Shown piece by piece: positions 36,629 to 45,703 of a DNA stretch of 64,000 nucleotides (its first letter is position 1; each line of letters begins with the position of its first letter). Under the pieces are notes generated by a model. It searched no databases, had not been told where the DNA came from, and was given only the letters and a program-made list of their open reading frames with translations. The stretch covers positions 2,046,001 to 2,110,000 of the forward strand of contig NZ_CP096040.1 in assembly GCF_023935105.1 (NCBI RefSeq), in the 5' to 3' direction. This stretch comes from Caulobacter segnis (GTDB taxonomy: Bacteria > Pseudomonadota > Alphaproteobacteria > Caulobacterales > Caulobacteraceae). The translations under genes and the position numbers were made by a program.

Positions 36629-37858
36629 CTAAGCCGCCGCCTGCTTGGCCAGCGGATAGTTGGCGCGCAGCGAGGCGTGCGTCAGGCCGGCCGTTTCGGC
36701 GGCGGCGAAATAGCCTTCCTGCGGCAGGCCCTGCAGGATGTTCATCGGCGCCAGGCCGCGGGCGTCGCGGCCGAAGGCCATGATGTCCATGGCGATCTTG
36801 GCGGCTTCGCCAGTCAGGTCCGAAGCGTCCAGGGCCAGGCCCGCCAGGCGGGCGTCGCGCAGCACGCGCAGGGCTTCCTTGTCCGGCGGCACGCGGGCGA
36901 TGACGCCGCGGGTCAGGGCGCGCAGCAGACCCACCACTTCCAGCAAGCGGCCGGCGGGGGTGCCGCGGGTGACGTCCACGAGTTCGATCTGGATGCCGCC
37001 GCGCAGCAGCGCCAGCGACAGGCCGGCGGTGCCGGTCAGCAGGTCGCGGCCGCGCTGGGTGCCCAGCGTGCGGAACGAGGCCGGCAGGATCAGTTCGGGC
37101 GTGTTGGGGCCTTGCGCCGAGCGGGCGAAGACCGCCGCGTACTTCAGCGTCGACTCGTCGATGAAGGCGACGTCGCGATCCGACAGCTTGGTCAGGGCGC
37201 GGGCCGAGGCCTGGCGACCGGTGGCCAGGTGCGTGACCATCGGCTCGATGCGCACGGCGGTGGTGACGTTGCGGCGCAGGTTGACGACGTGTTCCAGCGT
37301 GAAGTCGACCCGCAGGGCCGCGCCGCCGGCCGTGGTGAAGGCCACGGGCGTCCGACGGCCTTCGTCGGCCGGGTCGACCGAGACGCGCACAGGCGAACGG
37401 ACGTTGTCGCGGCGCGCGCGAGCGGCCAGGACTGTCGCCGCGTCGATCGGCCTGCAAACGGCTTCGCCGCCTTCGACGCCGATCACCGAACGGATGCCCA
37501 GATCCATCGGCGAGGCCGCGCCCAGCAGGTGGGTCAGCACGTCTTCCAGGATGCGGACGCTGGTCGCCTGGGCGGCCAGGCCCTGGTCGTTGTTCATGGC
37601 GATCAGGAATTCGCTGTCGGAGATGCGGGCGCGCATGTCCTGGCGATCCAGATGCTCGTTCAGCTTCAGCTCGACATAGGTCCAGACGTCGCCGCGCTTC
37701 TGGCTCCACCACTCGCCAGCCCACTGGCGGATGGCCTTGATGCTGATGACGTTGACCGAGCCGCGCGCCACCAGGTCGTTACCCGTCAGGCGCTGAAGCA
37801 CCGGGGCCGGGAGAGCCACGCGTTCGGTCGCATCTGAGGGTTGAGTTTCTGGGGGCAT
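36629..37858 (-). CDS. Hypothetical protein, probable degenerate GGDEF/EAL-like
   Basis: The 409-residue product (from ATG 37858; GTG 37882 is possible) has no signal peptide or membrane segment. Residues about 70-110 (NEHLDRQDMRARISDSEFLIAM) look like the signature region of a GGDEF domain, with SDSEF in place of GGDEF. The C-terminal 200 residues alternate strand/helix, with GVIARVPPDKEALRVLRDARLAGLALDASDL resembling a part of an EAL barrel and a closing NYPLA. Catalytic residues are missing, so at most it would bind c-di-GMP or a partner. This reading is inference. Confidence 0.65.
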   Translation of the reverse strand: MPPETQPSDATERVALPAPVLQRLTGNDLVARGSVNVISIKAIRQWAGEWWSQKRGDVWTYVELKLNEHLDRQDMRARISDSEFLIAMNNDQGLAAQATSVRILEDVLTHLLGAASPMDLGIRSVIGVEGGEAVCRPIDAATVLAARARRDNVRSPVRVSVDPADEGRRTPVAFTTAGGAALRVDFTLEHVVNLRRNVTTAVRIEPMVTHLATGRQASARALTKLSDRDVAFIDESTLKYAAVFARSAQGPNTPELILPASFRTLGTQRGRDLLTGTAGLSLALLRGGIQIELVDVTRGTPAGRLLEVVGLLRALTRGVIARVPPDKEALRVLRDARLAGLALDASDLTGEAAKIAMDIMAFGRDARGLAPMNILQGLPQEGYFAAAETAGLTHASLRANYPLAKQAAA

Positions 37859-38021
37859 GGTTCTGGCGCTGTTTTGACGCACCCAGAATGCCGTCAGCGC
37901 ACTTAACCGGGGGTTTTGAAAGAAGGTTTACAACCCCGTTTACCTTTAAAGAAATCCGGGAAAAACAAGGGAACTCCGGTGGACGCTTGGCGTTAAGGCC
38001 GGCTCGGCGCATAAGGCGATC

Positions 38022-38405
38022 ATGAACAAGCTGCTCCTCGTGGCCGCCGGCGGGGCCGTCGGCTCGGTCGCGCGCTATCTGGTGGGCGTAGGCGCCATGC
38101 GGGTCATGGGGCCGGGGTGGCCGTACGGCACCTTCAGCGTCAATGTCGTGGGTGGTTTCCTGATGGGCTGCTTGGCGTCGTGGCTGGCCCATCGCGGTAG
38201 CGCGTCCAGCGAACAGTGGCGCGTGCTGCTGGGCGTCGGCGCCCTGGGCGGCTTCACCACCTTCTCGTCCTTCTCCCTGGAAACCGCGCTGATGATCCAG
38301 AAGCGCGCCTATGGCCAGGCCTTCTCCTATTCGGCCGCGAGCGTTCTTCTGTCGATCGCGGCCCTGTTCGCGGGCCTTCTGGTCGCCCGCAAGGTTTTCG
38401 CATGA
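38022..38405 (+). CDS. crcB: Fluoride efflux transporter CrcB
   Basis: The 127-residue four-helix membrane protein has the Fluc signatures GGAVGSVARY, GTFSVNVVGGFLMG and GGFTTFSSFSLE. It exports fluoride as a dual-topology dimer. No fluoride riboswitch pattern is visible upstream. The stop overlaps the next start (ATGA), coupling it to the RluC-type gene. Confidence 0.95.
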   Translation: MNKLLLVAAGGAVGSVARYLVGVGAMRVMGPGWPYGTFSVNVVGGFLMGCLASWLAHRGSASSEQWRVLLGVGALGGFTTFSSFSLETALMIQKRAYGQAFSYSAASVLLSIAALFAGLLVARKVFA

Positions 38406-39400
38406 GCACCAAGGAAGTCCGCACCCTGTACGTCGACGCCGGCGAGGACGGGGTCCGTCTGGATCGCTGGTTCAAGCGCCGCTGGCCGCACCTGAACCAC
38501 ATCCAGCTGAACAAGCTGTTCCGCTCGGGCCAGGTCCGGGTCGACGGCTCGCGCGCCAAGGCCGACACCAAGCTGGCCGCCGGCAGCCAGATCCGCGTGC
38601 CGCCGCTGCCCGACGCGCCCGACCCGTCGGATAAGAACAAGCTGTCGGCGCGCGACGTCGCCTACGCCAAGTCCTTGGTTTTGTACGAGGACGAGGAGGT
38701 CCTGGCCCTCAACAAGCCCGCCGGCCTGGCCGTGCAGGGCGGCACCAAGACCACCAAGCATGTCGACAAGCTGCTCAGCGCCTGGGGCGAGGGCGTCGAT
38801 CGTCCGCGCCTGGTCCACCGCCTGGACCGCGACACCTCCGGCGTGCTGCTGCTGGGCAAGACCCCAGCCGCTGCGGCGCGCCTGTCGGGCGCCTTCGCCA
38901 AGCGCAAGGCGCAGAAGACCTATTGGGCCATCGTGGCAGGCAACCCGCACCCGACCGAGGGCGTCATGGAGCTGCACCTGGCCAAGCGTGGCGTCGGCGA
39001 CCGCGAGCTGGTCGTCCCCGCCCAGCCCAAGGACCCGGACGCCCAGCCGGCCGAGACCGAGTTCGTCACCATCAGCCGCGCTGGGCCGCGCGTCACCTGG
39101 ATGGCCTTGCGTCCGCACACCGGCCGCACGCACCAGCTGCGCGCTCACATGAAGGCCATGGGACACCCGATCCTGGGCGACCCCAAGTACGGCGACGACA
39201 AGTCCGCGCCGCTGTCGGAAGGGCTGAAGCTGCAGCTGCACGCCCGCTCGATCCTGCTGCCGCACCCGTCGGCCGGCATGCTGCATATCGAGGCCCCGCT
39301 GAGCCCCGAGATGAAGGAAGGCTTCCGCAAGTTCGGCTTCTCGGAAGATGAGGCCGAATCCGAGCCGTTCGGCCGGCGCAGCGCCAAGATCCGTCGATAG
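38402..39400 (+). CDS. RluC-type pseudouridine synthase
   Basis: The 332-residue enzyme has an N-terminal S4 domain (RLDRWFKRRWPHLNHIQLNKLFRSGQVRVDG), then the RluA catalytic motif HRLDRDTSGVLLLGKT and GRTHQLRAHMKAMGHP. RluC-type enzymes modify 23S rRNA at three sites. The name is by architecture; RluD-type specificity is not excluded. ATG 38402 is chosen because it overlaps the crcB stop. Confidence 0.9.
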   Translation: MSTKEVRTLYVDAGEDGVRLDRWFKRRWPHLNHIQLNKLFRSGQVRVDGSRAKADTKLAAGSQIRVPPLPDAPDPSDKNKLSARDVAYAKSLVLYEDEEVLALNKPAGLAVQGGTKTTKHVDKLLSAWGEGVDRPRLVHRLDRDTSGVLLLGKTPAAAARLSGAFAKRKAQKTYWAIVAGNPHPTEGVMELHLAKRGVGDRELVVPAQPKDPDAQPAETEFVTISRAGPRVTWMALRPHTGRTHQLRAHMKAMGHPILGDPKYGDDKSAPLSEGLKLQLHARSILLPHPSAGMLHIEAPLSPEMKEGFRKFGFSEDEAESEPFGRRSAKIRR

Positions 39401-39401
39401 G

Positions 39402-40676
39402 CTAGACCAGTCCCGTCACCGGCTTGGCGGCCGCGCTGTCGGGGAAGACCTTGGTCTCCAGGGCCGTGCGGTCGACGCCGATGTGGTCGGCCAGCACGCC
39501 CTTGAACAGGCCGCGCATGTCCAGCGTGGGCGCGGTGTCGCGGTTCTCGAACAGGGCGCTCTGCTTGAGGGTCGGCCAGTCGCCGACGATGCCGCCGCGC
39601 TTCAGGGCGCCGCCCAGGATCAGGCCGGTGGAGGCCGTGCCGTGATCGGTGCCGCCGGTGCCGTTGACGCGCGCGGTGCGGCCGAACTCGGTGACGGCGA
39701 TGACCACGGTGTTCTTCCACTCCGCGCCCAGGCCGGTGTGCAGGCCATCCAGCACCGCGTCCATGTAGGACAGGCGGGTGGCGATCTGGCCGAGCTGGCC
39801 GGCGTGGGTGTCGAAGCCGTCCAGCGAGATGGCGGCGATCTGCGGGCCGCCGGGCTGGATCATGAAGCCGCCCAGGGTCGAGCCCAGCTTGCGGGCGGCC
39901 TCGCCGCCGGCGCGGTTCTGGCGGTCGTTGGCCATGGTCGGTGACATGCTGGCCGGCGCGCCCATCGACGGCGTCGAGGCGGCGGCGACGTTCATCGCCG
40001 GGGTCGCGGCCATGGCGGTCATGGCCTGCTGGGCCATGGTCTCGGTCTCCAGGCCCCGGGCGAAGGCCGGGCCCAGAAGCGGGTCGGTCTTATAGAGATC
40101 CTGCAGCAGGGTCGGCAGGCGGGCGGTCTCGTCGACGCCCTTGCCGGGTGACCAACTGGCGGCCTGCACCTTGCCGCGCAGGATCAGCGGCGCGGTGGCG
40201 CCGACCGACAGCCCCTCGACCTTGCGGACCGGAGCAAGGGCCTCCAGCGTGCGGTTCAGCCAGCCGGTCTCGGCCCCGTAGACGCCCGAGGCGCCGGTCT
40301 CCAGCACGTCCTGAGCCTCGAAGTGCGAGCGAGCGCGGTCGGGGCTGGCGATGGCGGGGGCGATGCGCGCCTCGCCCTTCAGGGCCAGGGCGTGGACGGT
40401 CTCCAGTTCGGGGTGCAGGCCGAAGGTGTCGTCCAGCTTCAGCACCTGGTCGGGCTTCAGGGCGATCGAGCCGCGCAGCGCCGCGTAGTCGGCGTCGCCG
40501 ACCGGCGGCGAGACGGAGAGGCCGTCCATGCCGCCCCGACATATGACTACGACGAGCTTCTTCCGAGCCAGGTCGCCCTCGGAGGCGGCAAAGGCCTGGG
40601 TTCCCAGGAAGCTGATGGAGATGCCCAGGCCCGAGGCCAGGCCCAGCAGCGAGCGGCGGTTCATCTGAGCGGTCAT
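39402..40676 (-). CDS. DUF1501 protein with twin-arginine-like signal
   Basis: The 424-residue protein has an N-terminal NRRSLLGLASG motif with hydrophobic stretch, resembling a Tat signal. It has the DUF1501 core (LVVVICRGGMDGLSVSPPVGD, TVVIAVTEFGRTARVNGTGGTDHGTAS). A stretch of about 45 residues (near 215-260) is rich in Met, Ala, Ser and Thr and looks like an insert. The family is alkaline-phosphatase-like in fold. It starts within the stop of the DUF1800 gene (ATGA). Confidence 0.85.
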   Translation of the reverse strand: MTAQMNRRSLLGLASGLGISISFLGTQAFAASEGDLARKKLVVVICRGGMDGLSVSPPVGDADYAALRGSIALKPDQVLKLDDTFGLHPELETVHALALKGEARIAPAIASPDRARSHFEAQDVLETGASGVYGAETGWLNRTLEALAPVRKVEGLSVGATAPLILRGKVQAASWSPGKGVDETARLPTLLQDLYKTDPLLGPAFARGLETETMAQQAMTAMAATPAMNVAAASTPSMGAPASMSPTMANDRQNRAGGEAARKLGSTLGGFMIQPGGPQIAAISLDGFDTHAGQLGQIATRLSYMDAVLDGLHTGLGAEWKNTVVIAVTEFGRTARVNGTGGTDHGTASTGLILGGALKRGGIVGDWPTLKQSALFENRDTAPTLDMRGLFKGVLADHIGVDRTALETKVFPDSAAAKPVTGLV

Positions 40677-42073
40677 CGGCGTTGGAACTCCGGGCTCATT
40701 ACGAGAAGGGCGAAGGCTTCGCGGCGGGTCTCGGCCCGCGACACGGCCTTGGCGACGGGGGGCGTCAGGCGCTGGCCCAGGGCCGAGACGGCCAGGGCGT
40801 TGGGATCGGTGGTGTCGGCGACGGCGGCGGCCATGCCCTGGGCCCACTGCATGCGCTTGACCAGGCCGTCGGGCGAGGCCCAGGTCTGGGCGTCCTCGGC
40901 CCAGCCCTTGGGGGAGGGGGCCGAGAAGGGCTTCTGGCCCAGGCCCGTGAGGATCGGCGCCAGGCGCTCGATCGCCGACGGCTCGGCCCCGATCAGCCGC
41001 CAGGTCGAGAGGGTGAACTCGTAGGGCGTCTTGAACTTGGCCGGCGTTGGGTCCCAGGCCTCGGGGCTCTCGACCAGCGCCTTGGCGACCTGGGCCAGGT
41101 CGCCGCCGGTGTCCATCCAGCGCTTCTCAAGCCGCGCGGTCAGGGCGGGCGAGGGCGTGTCCGAGACGAAGTGGCGGGCGATCTTGGCGCAGCAGTGACG
41201 GGCGGTGCGCCGGTCGGCGGCCAGATCCTTCAGGACGGAAAGGCCCTGCTGGATGTCCTGTTCGCCGTAACGGCGGCCCAGGATCGTGCGGGCGCCGGGC
41301 TCGTGGGCGTTGTCGCGGAACACGAACTGGCCGGCTCGGTCCTCGTTGTCACGGCCGACCGAGAAGCCGGTCAGGGCGCGGGCGAACTCGGTGACGTCGG
41401 CCTGCTTGTAGCCGGCGTCCACCCCGACGGTGTGCAGTTCCAGGATCTCGCGGGCCAGGTTCTCGTTCAGGCCGACCTTGCTCTTCTGGCGGCGCGCGGC
41501 GTTACCGGCGGCGCGGCTGTCGGGGCCGATCGACTGGGCCTGATCCAGATAGGTCAGCATGGCCGGATGGGTCGAGGACGCCACCAGCAGGTTCTCGAAG
41601 CGGTCGAAGGCGTAGGGCCGGATCGCCTCGCGCTCGAACGGGCCGATCAGCACCGAGGTCAGCTGCTTGGTCGACGAGACCGTGAAGTGGTTGGCCCAGA
41701 ACAGCGCCCAGCGCTCGCGGAAGGCGGCCGGCGTATTAGCGCCCAGGCGCGCGCGGGCCAGGAAATCGCCGTCGATCTTGTCGCGCAGCGCGCGCTGCGC
41801 GTCCTTCAGCGCGGGGTTCGGCGTGGCCGAGCCGGCGCCGTCCTTTTGCTGGCGCTCCATCTTTCGCTGTTCCTGGTAGTCGCGCATCCAGGCGAACCGC
41901 GTGGCGGCGTCCTCGCCGTCGTCCTGGGGCTTGTCCGCGCCGTCGCGACGGATCTGGGCGGTGAGAAACCCTTGCGGGTCGGACCTGGCGGCGTCGATCT
42001 CGCCCGGCCGGGCGCCTAGCCCGAAGCGGGTGGCGGCGATGGCGGCCATCATGTCCTTGGATGGTAAGCTCAA
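40673..42073 (-). CDS. DUF1800-domain protein
   Basis: The 466-residue protein (from TTG 42073, preceded by AAGGGAG at 8 bases; ATG 42112 lacks a site) has the DUF1800 core: ATRFGLGARPGEI, RERWALFWANHFTVS, NLAREILELHTVGVDAGYKQADV and FVFRDNAHEPGARTILG. No signal peptide is evident. DUF1800 and DUF1501 genes are commonly adjacent, and here they overlap by 4 bases, implying one function. That function is unknown. Confidence 0.87.
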   Translation of the reverse strand: MSLPSKDMMAAIAATRFGLGARPGEIDAARSDPQGFLTAQIRRDGADKPQDDGEDAATRFAWMRDYQEQRKMERQQKDGAGSATPNPALKDAQRALRDKIDGDFLARARLGANTPAAFRERWALFWANHFTVSSTKQLTSVLIGPFEREAIRPYAFDRFENLLVASSTHPAMLTYLDQAQSIGPDSRAAGNAARRQKSKVGLNENLAREILELHTVGVDAGYKQADVTEFARALTGFSVGRDNEDRAGQFVFRDNAHEPGARTILGRRYGEQDIQQGLSVLKDLAADRRTARHCCAKIARHFVSDTPSPALTARLEKRWMDTGGDLAQVAKALVESPEAWDPTPAKFKTPYEFTLSTWRLIGAEPSAIERLAPILTGLGQKPFSAPSPKGWAEDAQTWASPDGLVKRMQWAQGMAAAVADTTDPNALAVSALGQRLTPPVAKAVSRAETRREAFALLVMSPEFQRR

Positions 42074-42165
42074 GCGGGGCTCTCCCTTGCGCCAACTCTC
42101 GACATTGACCATTCAACGCGGGTCGCCCGGAAATCCGTCGCGACCCTCCCGAAAGAGTTCTCGCC

Positions 42166-42903
42166 GTGTCCGACAAGTCCGAGCTGCTGCTGAAACCGAG
42201 GCGCTTCTACAAGGCCGCCGCCGCCGCCCCCCTGCTGGGAGAGAACGGTGAGGGCGGTTTCGCGGTCCAGCTGGACGGCCGCACGCCCAAGTCGCCCGCC
42301 AAGAAGCCGCTGGTGGCGCCGAACCGGCCGTTGGCCGACATGATCGCCGCCGAGTGGGAGGCCCAGGTCGAGTATATCGACAACAGCCTGATGCCGGCCA
42401 CGCGCCTGGCCTTCACCGCCATCGACCGCATCGCCGAGACCCGCACCGAGGTCGCCCGTGAGGTCACCGCCTACGCCGCGTCCGACCACCTGTGCTATCG
42501 CGCCGAGCACCCGACGCCGCTGGTCGAGCGCCAGGATCGGGAGTGGGGCGCGATCCTCGACTGGGCCAAGGCCGAGCACGGCCTGGTGTTCACGCCCGTG
42601 GCCGGGATCATCCACCAGCCGCAGCCGCCGGCCACCCTGGCGGCGGTCGAGGCCCTGGCCCTGACCCTGGACGACTTCGCCCTGGCCGGCGTGGCGTTCG
42701 CCGCGGGCCTGTTCGGCTCGACCGTGTTGGCCCTGGCCGTGCGGGCCGGACGCCTGACCGGTCGCCGGGCCCTGGACCTGGCGCGGCTTGAAGAGATCTT
42801 CCAGGCCGAGCAGTGGGGCGAGGACGACGAGGCCAAGGCTCGCGCCGAGGCCCTGGCCGTCGAGGCCGAGATGATCGACCGCTGGTTCGCGGCCCTGCGC
42901 TGA
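42166..42903 (+). CDS. ATP12-family F1-ATPase assembly chaperone
   Basis: The 245-residue protein (GTG start) matches the ATP12 family: [14 protein letters not shown] at the start, [20 protein letters not shown], then [26 protein letters not shown]. In mitochondria it stabilises F1 alpha before assembly; in alphaproteobacteria the role is inferred. Its stop overlaps the YnfA gene start (TGATG). Confidence 0.92.
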   Translation: MSDKSELLLKPRRFYKAAAAAPLLGENGEGGFAVQLDGRTPKSPAKKPLVAPNRPLADMIAAEWEAQVEYIDNSLMPATRLAFTAIDRIAETRTEVAREVTAYAASDHLCYRAEHPTPLVERQDREWGAILDWAKAEHGLVFTPVAGIIHQPQPPATLAAVEALALTLDDFALAGVAFAAGLFGSTVLALAVRAGRLTGRRALDLARLEEIFQAEQWGEDDEAKARAEALAVEAEMIDRWFAALR

Positions 42904-43229
42904 TGAGGGCGTTCGCGATCTACGCCCTGGCCGCCCTGGCCGAGATCGGCGGCTGCTACGCCTTCTGGGCCTGGCTGCGGCTGGGCAAGTCGCCGGCGTG
43001 GGCGGGGGCGGGGACCCTGTCGCTGATCGTTTTCGCCCTGCTGCTGACGCGGGTCGACGCCAGCGTCGCCGGCCGCGCCTTCGCCGCCTATGGCGGAATC
43101 TACATCGTCGCCTCGATCGCCTGGATGCAGCTGGTCGAGAACGCCCGGCCTGACCGCTGGGACCTGATCGGCGGCGCGGTGTGTCTGGCGGGCGCGGCGA
43201 TCATCCTGCTTGGTCCGCGCACGGCCTAA
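42903..43229 (+). CDS. YnfA/UPF0060 family membrane protein
   Basis: The 108-residue protein has four membrane helices and the family motifs [50 protein letters not shown]. The family is SMR-like. ATG 42903 overlaps the ATP12 stop by one base; co-transcription is probable. Confidence 0.93.
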   Translation: MRAFAIYALAALAEIGGCYAFWAWLRLGKSPAWAGAGTLSLIVFALLLTRVDASVAGRAFAAYGGIYIVASIAWMQLVENARPDRWDLIGGAVCLAGAAIILLGPRTA

Positions 43230-43346
43230 GCGCCTGATGCCGCGCTGCCGCAAGGGCGGCCTTGTTCGCGCCCCCTGGCCTCGCTAGGCCTAGCTCCATA
43301 AGGTGGTCCAGCCGCCAGCATAGAGACCGGGCAGGGGAGTACGCGC

Positions 43347-44879
43347 GTGCAGCACATACTGGAGGAACTGGATCGCCGCCGCGAGCAGGCCAAGGCGGGG
43401 GGCGGGGCCAAGCGGGTCGAGGCCCAACACGCCAAGGGCAAGCTGACGGCGCGCGAGCGGATCGACCTGTTGCTGGACGAAGGCAGCTTCGAGGAGTTCG
43501 ACATGTTCGTCGAGCACCGCTGCGCCGACTTCGGCATGGAGGCCCAGAAGGTCCCCGGCGACGGGGTGGTCACCGGCTGGGGCACGATCAATGGCAAGGT
43601 GGTCTACGTCTTCTCCAAGGACTTCACGGTGTTCGGCGGCAGCCTGTCGAACGCTCACGCCCAGAAGATCATCAAGGTCCAGCGCCAGGCCATGAAGGTC
43701 GGGGCCCCGGTCATCGGCCTGTTCGACGCCGGCGGGGCCCGCATCCAGGAGGGCGTGGATTCACTCGCCGGCTATGCCGACATCTTCCTGGAGAACGTCA
43801 TGGCCTCGGGGGTGATCCCGCAGATCAGCGTGATCATGGGCCCCTGCGCCGGCGGCGATGTCTATTCGCCCGCCATGACCGACTTCATCTTCATGGTGAA
43901 GGACACCAGCTACATGTTCGTCACCGGGCCTGACGTGGTCCGGACCGTCACCAACGAGGTGGTCACCGCCGAGGAGCTGGGCGGAGCCCGGGTCCACGCG
44001 GCCAAGTCGGGCGTGGCCGAGGGCGCGTTCGAGAACGACCTGGAAGCCCTGACCCAGGTGCGCCGCCTGGTCGACTTCCTGCCGTCGTCCAACCGCGAGG
44101 CCGCGCCCGAGCGCGAGACCTTCGATGAGGCCTATCGCGAGGAAGCCAGCCTCGACACCCTGATCCCGGCCGACCCGACCAAGCCCTACGACATGAAGGA
44201 GCTGATCCTGAAGGTGGTCGACGAGGCCGACTTCTTCGAGATCTCCAGCGAATGGGCCAAGAACATCATCTGCGGCTTCGCGCGGATGGACGGCGAGACC
44301 GTCGGGGTGGTGGCCAACCAGCCCCAGGTGCTGGCCGGGGTGCTCGACATCGACAGCAGCCGCAAGGCCGCGCGCTTCGTGCGGTTCTGCGACGCCTTCA
44401 ACATCCCGATCCTGACCTTCGTCGACGTGCCGGGCTTCATGCCGGGGACCAAGCAGGAGTACGGCGGGCTGATCAAGCACGGCGCCAAGCTCTTGTTCGC
44501 CTATGCCGAGGCGACGGTCCCGAAGATCACCGTCATCACCCGCAAGGCCTATGGCGGGGCCTATGACGTGATGAGCTCCAAGCACCTGCGCGGCGACCTC
44601 AACTATGCCTGGCCCACGGCCGAGATCGCGGTGATGGGGGCCAAGGGGGCGGTGGAGATCATCTTCCGCCAGGAGGCCAAGGACCCCGAAGCGCTCGCCG
44701 CCCGCGAGGCCGAGTACAAGGACCGCTTCGCCAACCCCTTCGTCGCCGCCCAGCGCGGCTACATCGACGACGTCATCATGCCCCACGGCACCCGACGCAG
44801 GATCGTGCGGGGCCTCAAGAGCCTCAAGGGCAAGGAACTGACGAACCCTTGGAAGAAGCACGACAATATTCCGCTGTAG
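43347..44879 (+). CDS. pccB: Acyl-CoA (propionyl-CoA) carboxylase beta subunit
   Basis: The 510-residue carboxyltransferase has both ClpP/crotonase-type halves ([93 protein letters not shown]). It transfers CO2 from biotin carrier to propionyl-CoA or a related acyl-CoA. GTG start at 43347. The alpha (biotin carboxylase) subunit is not next to it on the right here, which is unusual. Confidence 0.93.
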   Translation: MQHILEELDRRREQAKAGGGAKRVEAQHAKGKLTARERIDLLLDEGSFEEFDMFVEHRCADFGMEAQKVPGDGVVTGWGTINGKVVYVFSKDFTVFGGSLSNAHAQKIIKVQRQAMKVGAPVIGLFDAGGARIQEGVDSLAGYADIFLENVMASGVIPQISVIMGPCAGGDVYSPAMTDFIFMVKDTSYMFVTGPDVVRTVTNEVVTAEELGGARVHAAKSGVAEGAFENDLEALTQVRRLVDFLPSSNREAAPERETFDEAYREEASLDTLIPADPTKPYDMKELILKVVDEADFFEISSEWAKNIICGFARMDGETVGVVANQPQVLAGVLDIDSSRKAARFVRFCDAFNIPILTFVDVPGFMPGTKQEYGGLIKHGAKLLFAYAEATVPKITVITRKAYGGAYDVMSSKHLRGDLNYAWPTAEIAVMGAKGAVEIIFRQEAKDPEALAAREAEYKDRFANPFVAAQRGYIDDVIMPHGTRRRIVRGLKSLKGKELTNPWKKHDNIPL

Positions 44880-45164
44880 GCGGCTCGTCGGGGACAGGGT
44901 GGAAGCCCTCTCTCATGGAGAAAGGGAGGGCGAGAGGCTACGAGGTTGGTCGGCCGACGCCACAGGCCCCCACCTGACCGCTTCGCGGTCGTCCGCCCCC
45001 GAAGGGGGCAGACGGTGATCCTTCTTCCCCCTCCGGGGGAGGAGCGCCGCAGGCGCGGAGGGGGCGAGTAAGGGGATTGGAGCGGCTCTATCCTCGGAAT
45101 TCGCGAGATCGAAGTCAGCAAAATCAACGGCTTGTCGATTTTACGCGCCCCTGAATGATCCGCG
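44880..45164. repeat. Mosaic of intergenic repeats, no gene
   Basis: A stretch of about 285 bases after the carboxylase holds hairpin CCCTC...GAGGG (44906-44930), then CCGCTTCGCGG (44978-44988), CCGCCCCCGAAGGGGGCAGACGG and CCCCCTCCGGGGGAGG modules. All are of dispersed palindrome type, and the tail 45085-45160 is poorer in G+C. I see no real gene. Confidence 0.7.
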
Positions 45165-45485
45165 TTGAAAACCACCCTCATACTGCTTGTCAACCGATGG
45201 TTCGGAAGGGACGTCCGGCCGGCGATCGAGACGGCTATCAGGGGTGGTCGAGCGGGAAGCGCTCGCCGGGTCTCTCTCGGGAGGCTCGTCTTCGCGACGG
45301 ATCCAGATGCGGGCTCCCTGAAACATTGGGACGAAGCCCTGGCGGCGAGGATCAGGCGAACGCGGCAGGTCCGGGCTGAAATCGCCCGGGCGTTCCGGGA
45401 CCGGGGTCGTCGCCCCGGCCCGCCCGTCGGGGGCCTCACGTGGGAGCGGGTTAAGACCCCGCCGCCTCGCGGGCTCACCGGATAA
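45165..45485 (+). CDS. Doubtful small ORF (hypothetical)
   Basis: A 106-codon frame with TTG start. No ribosome site, no recognised domain, and Arg codons AGG/CGA above the local norm. It has an N-terminal hydrophobic run (TTLILLVNRWF). It could be a remnant, an acquired gene or chance. An opposing 61-codon minus-strand frame overlaps it and is no better. Confidence 0.2.
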   Translation: MKTTLILLVNRWFGRDVRPAIETAIRGGRAGSARRVSLGRLVFATDPDAGSLKHWDEALAARIRRTRQVRAEIARAFRDRGRRPGPPVGGLTWERVKTPPPRGLTG

Positions 45486-45703
45486 CGAACCACGCGGAGC
45501 GTCCTGGCTTCGTCGAAACGGTATTCACTCTCCAAACCTCCGGATGGATGTCCGGCGCTCCGCGTCCCTTTCCATCCCTTCAGCGGCAAGCCGCGTGAAG
45601 CAGAGCGCGCTTGCGCCAGCCAAACCTTTCCCTCGCCGCCCGAGCCTTCTATATGCGGACGCTTCTTCGCGTTCCGCAGACTCCCCCGAAAGGCCGCGCC
45701 CGC
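45486..45703. other. metG leader region
   Basis: About 220 bases with two 9-base inverted arms CGCGGAGCG (45493-45501) and CGCTCCGCG (45556-45564). No T-box or riboswitch pattern I can recognise. Confidence 0.35.

Noticed and set aside
37883..38021. Fluoride riboswitch upstream of crcB
   Set aside because: I looked for the conserved GGNGATGG and downstream pairing pattern and did not find it in this short gap.
45141..45326. Minus-strand 61-codon frame near the repeat mosaic
   Set aside because: No ribosome site and no recognisable domain; overlaps another equally weak frame.
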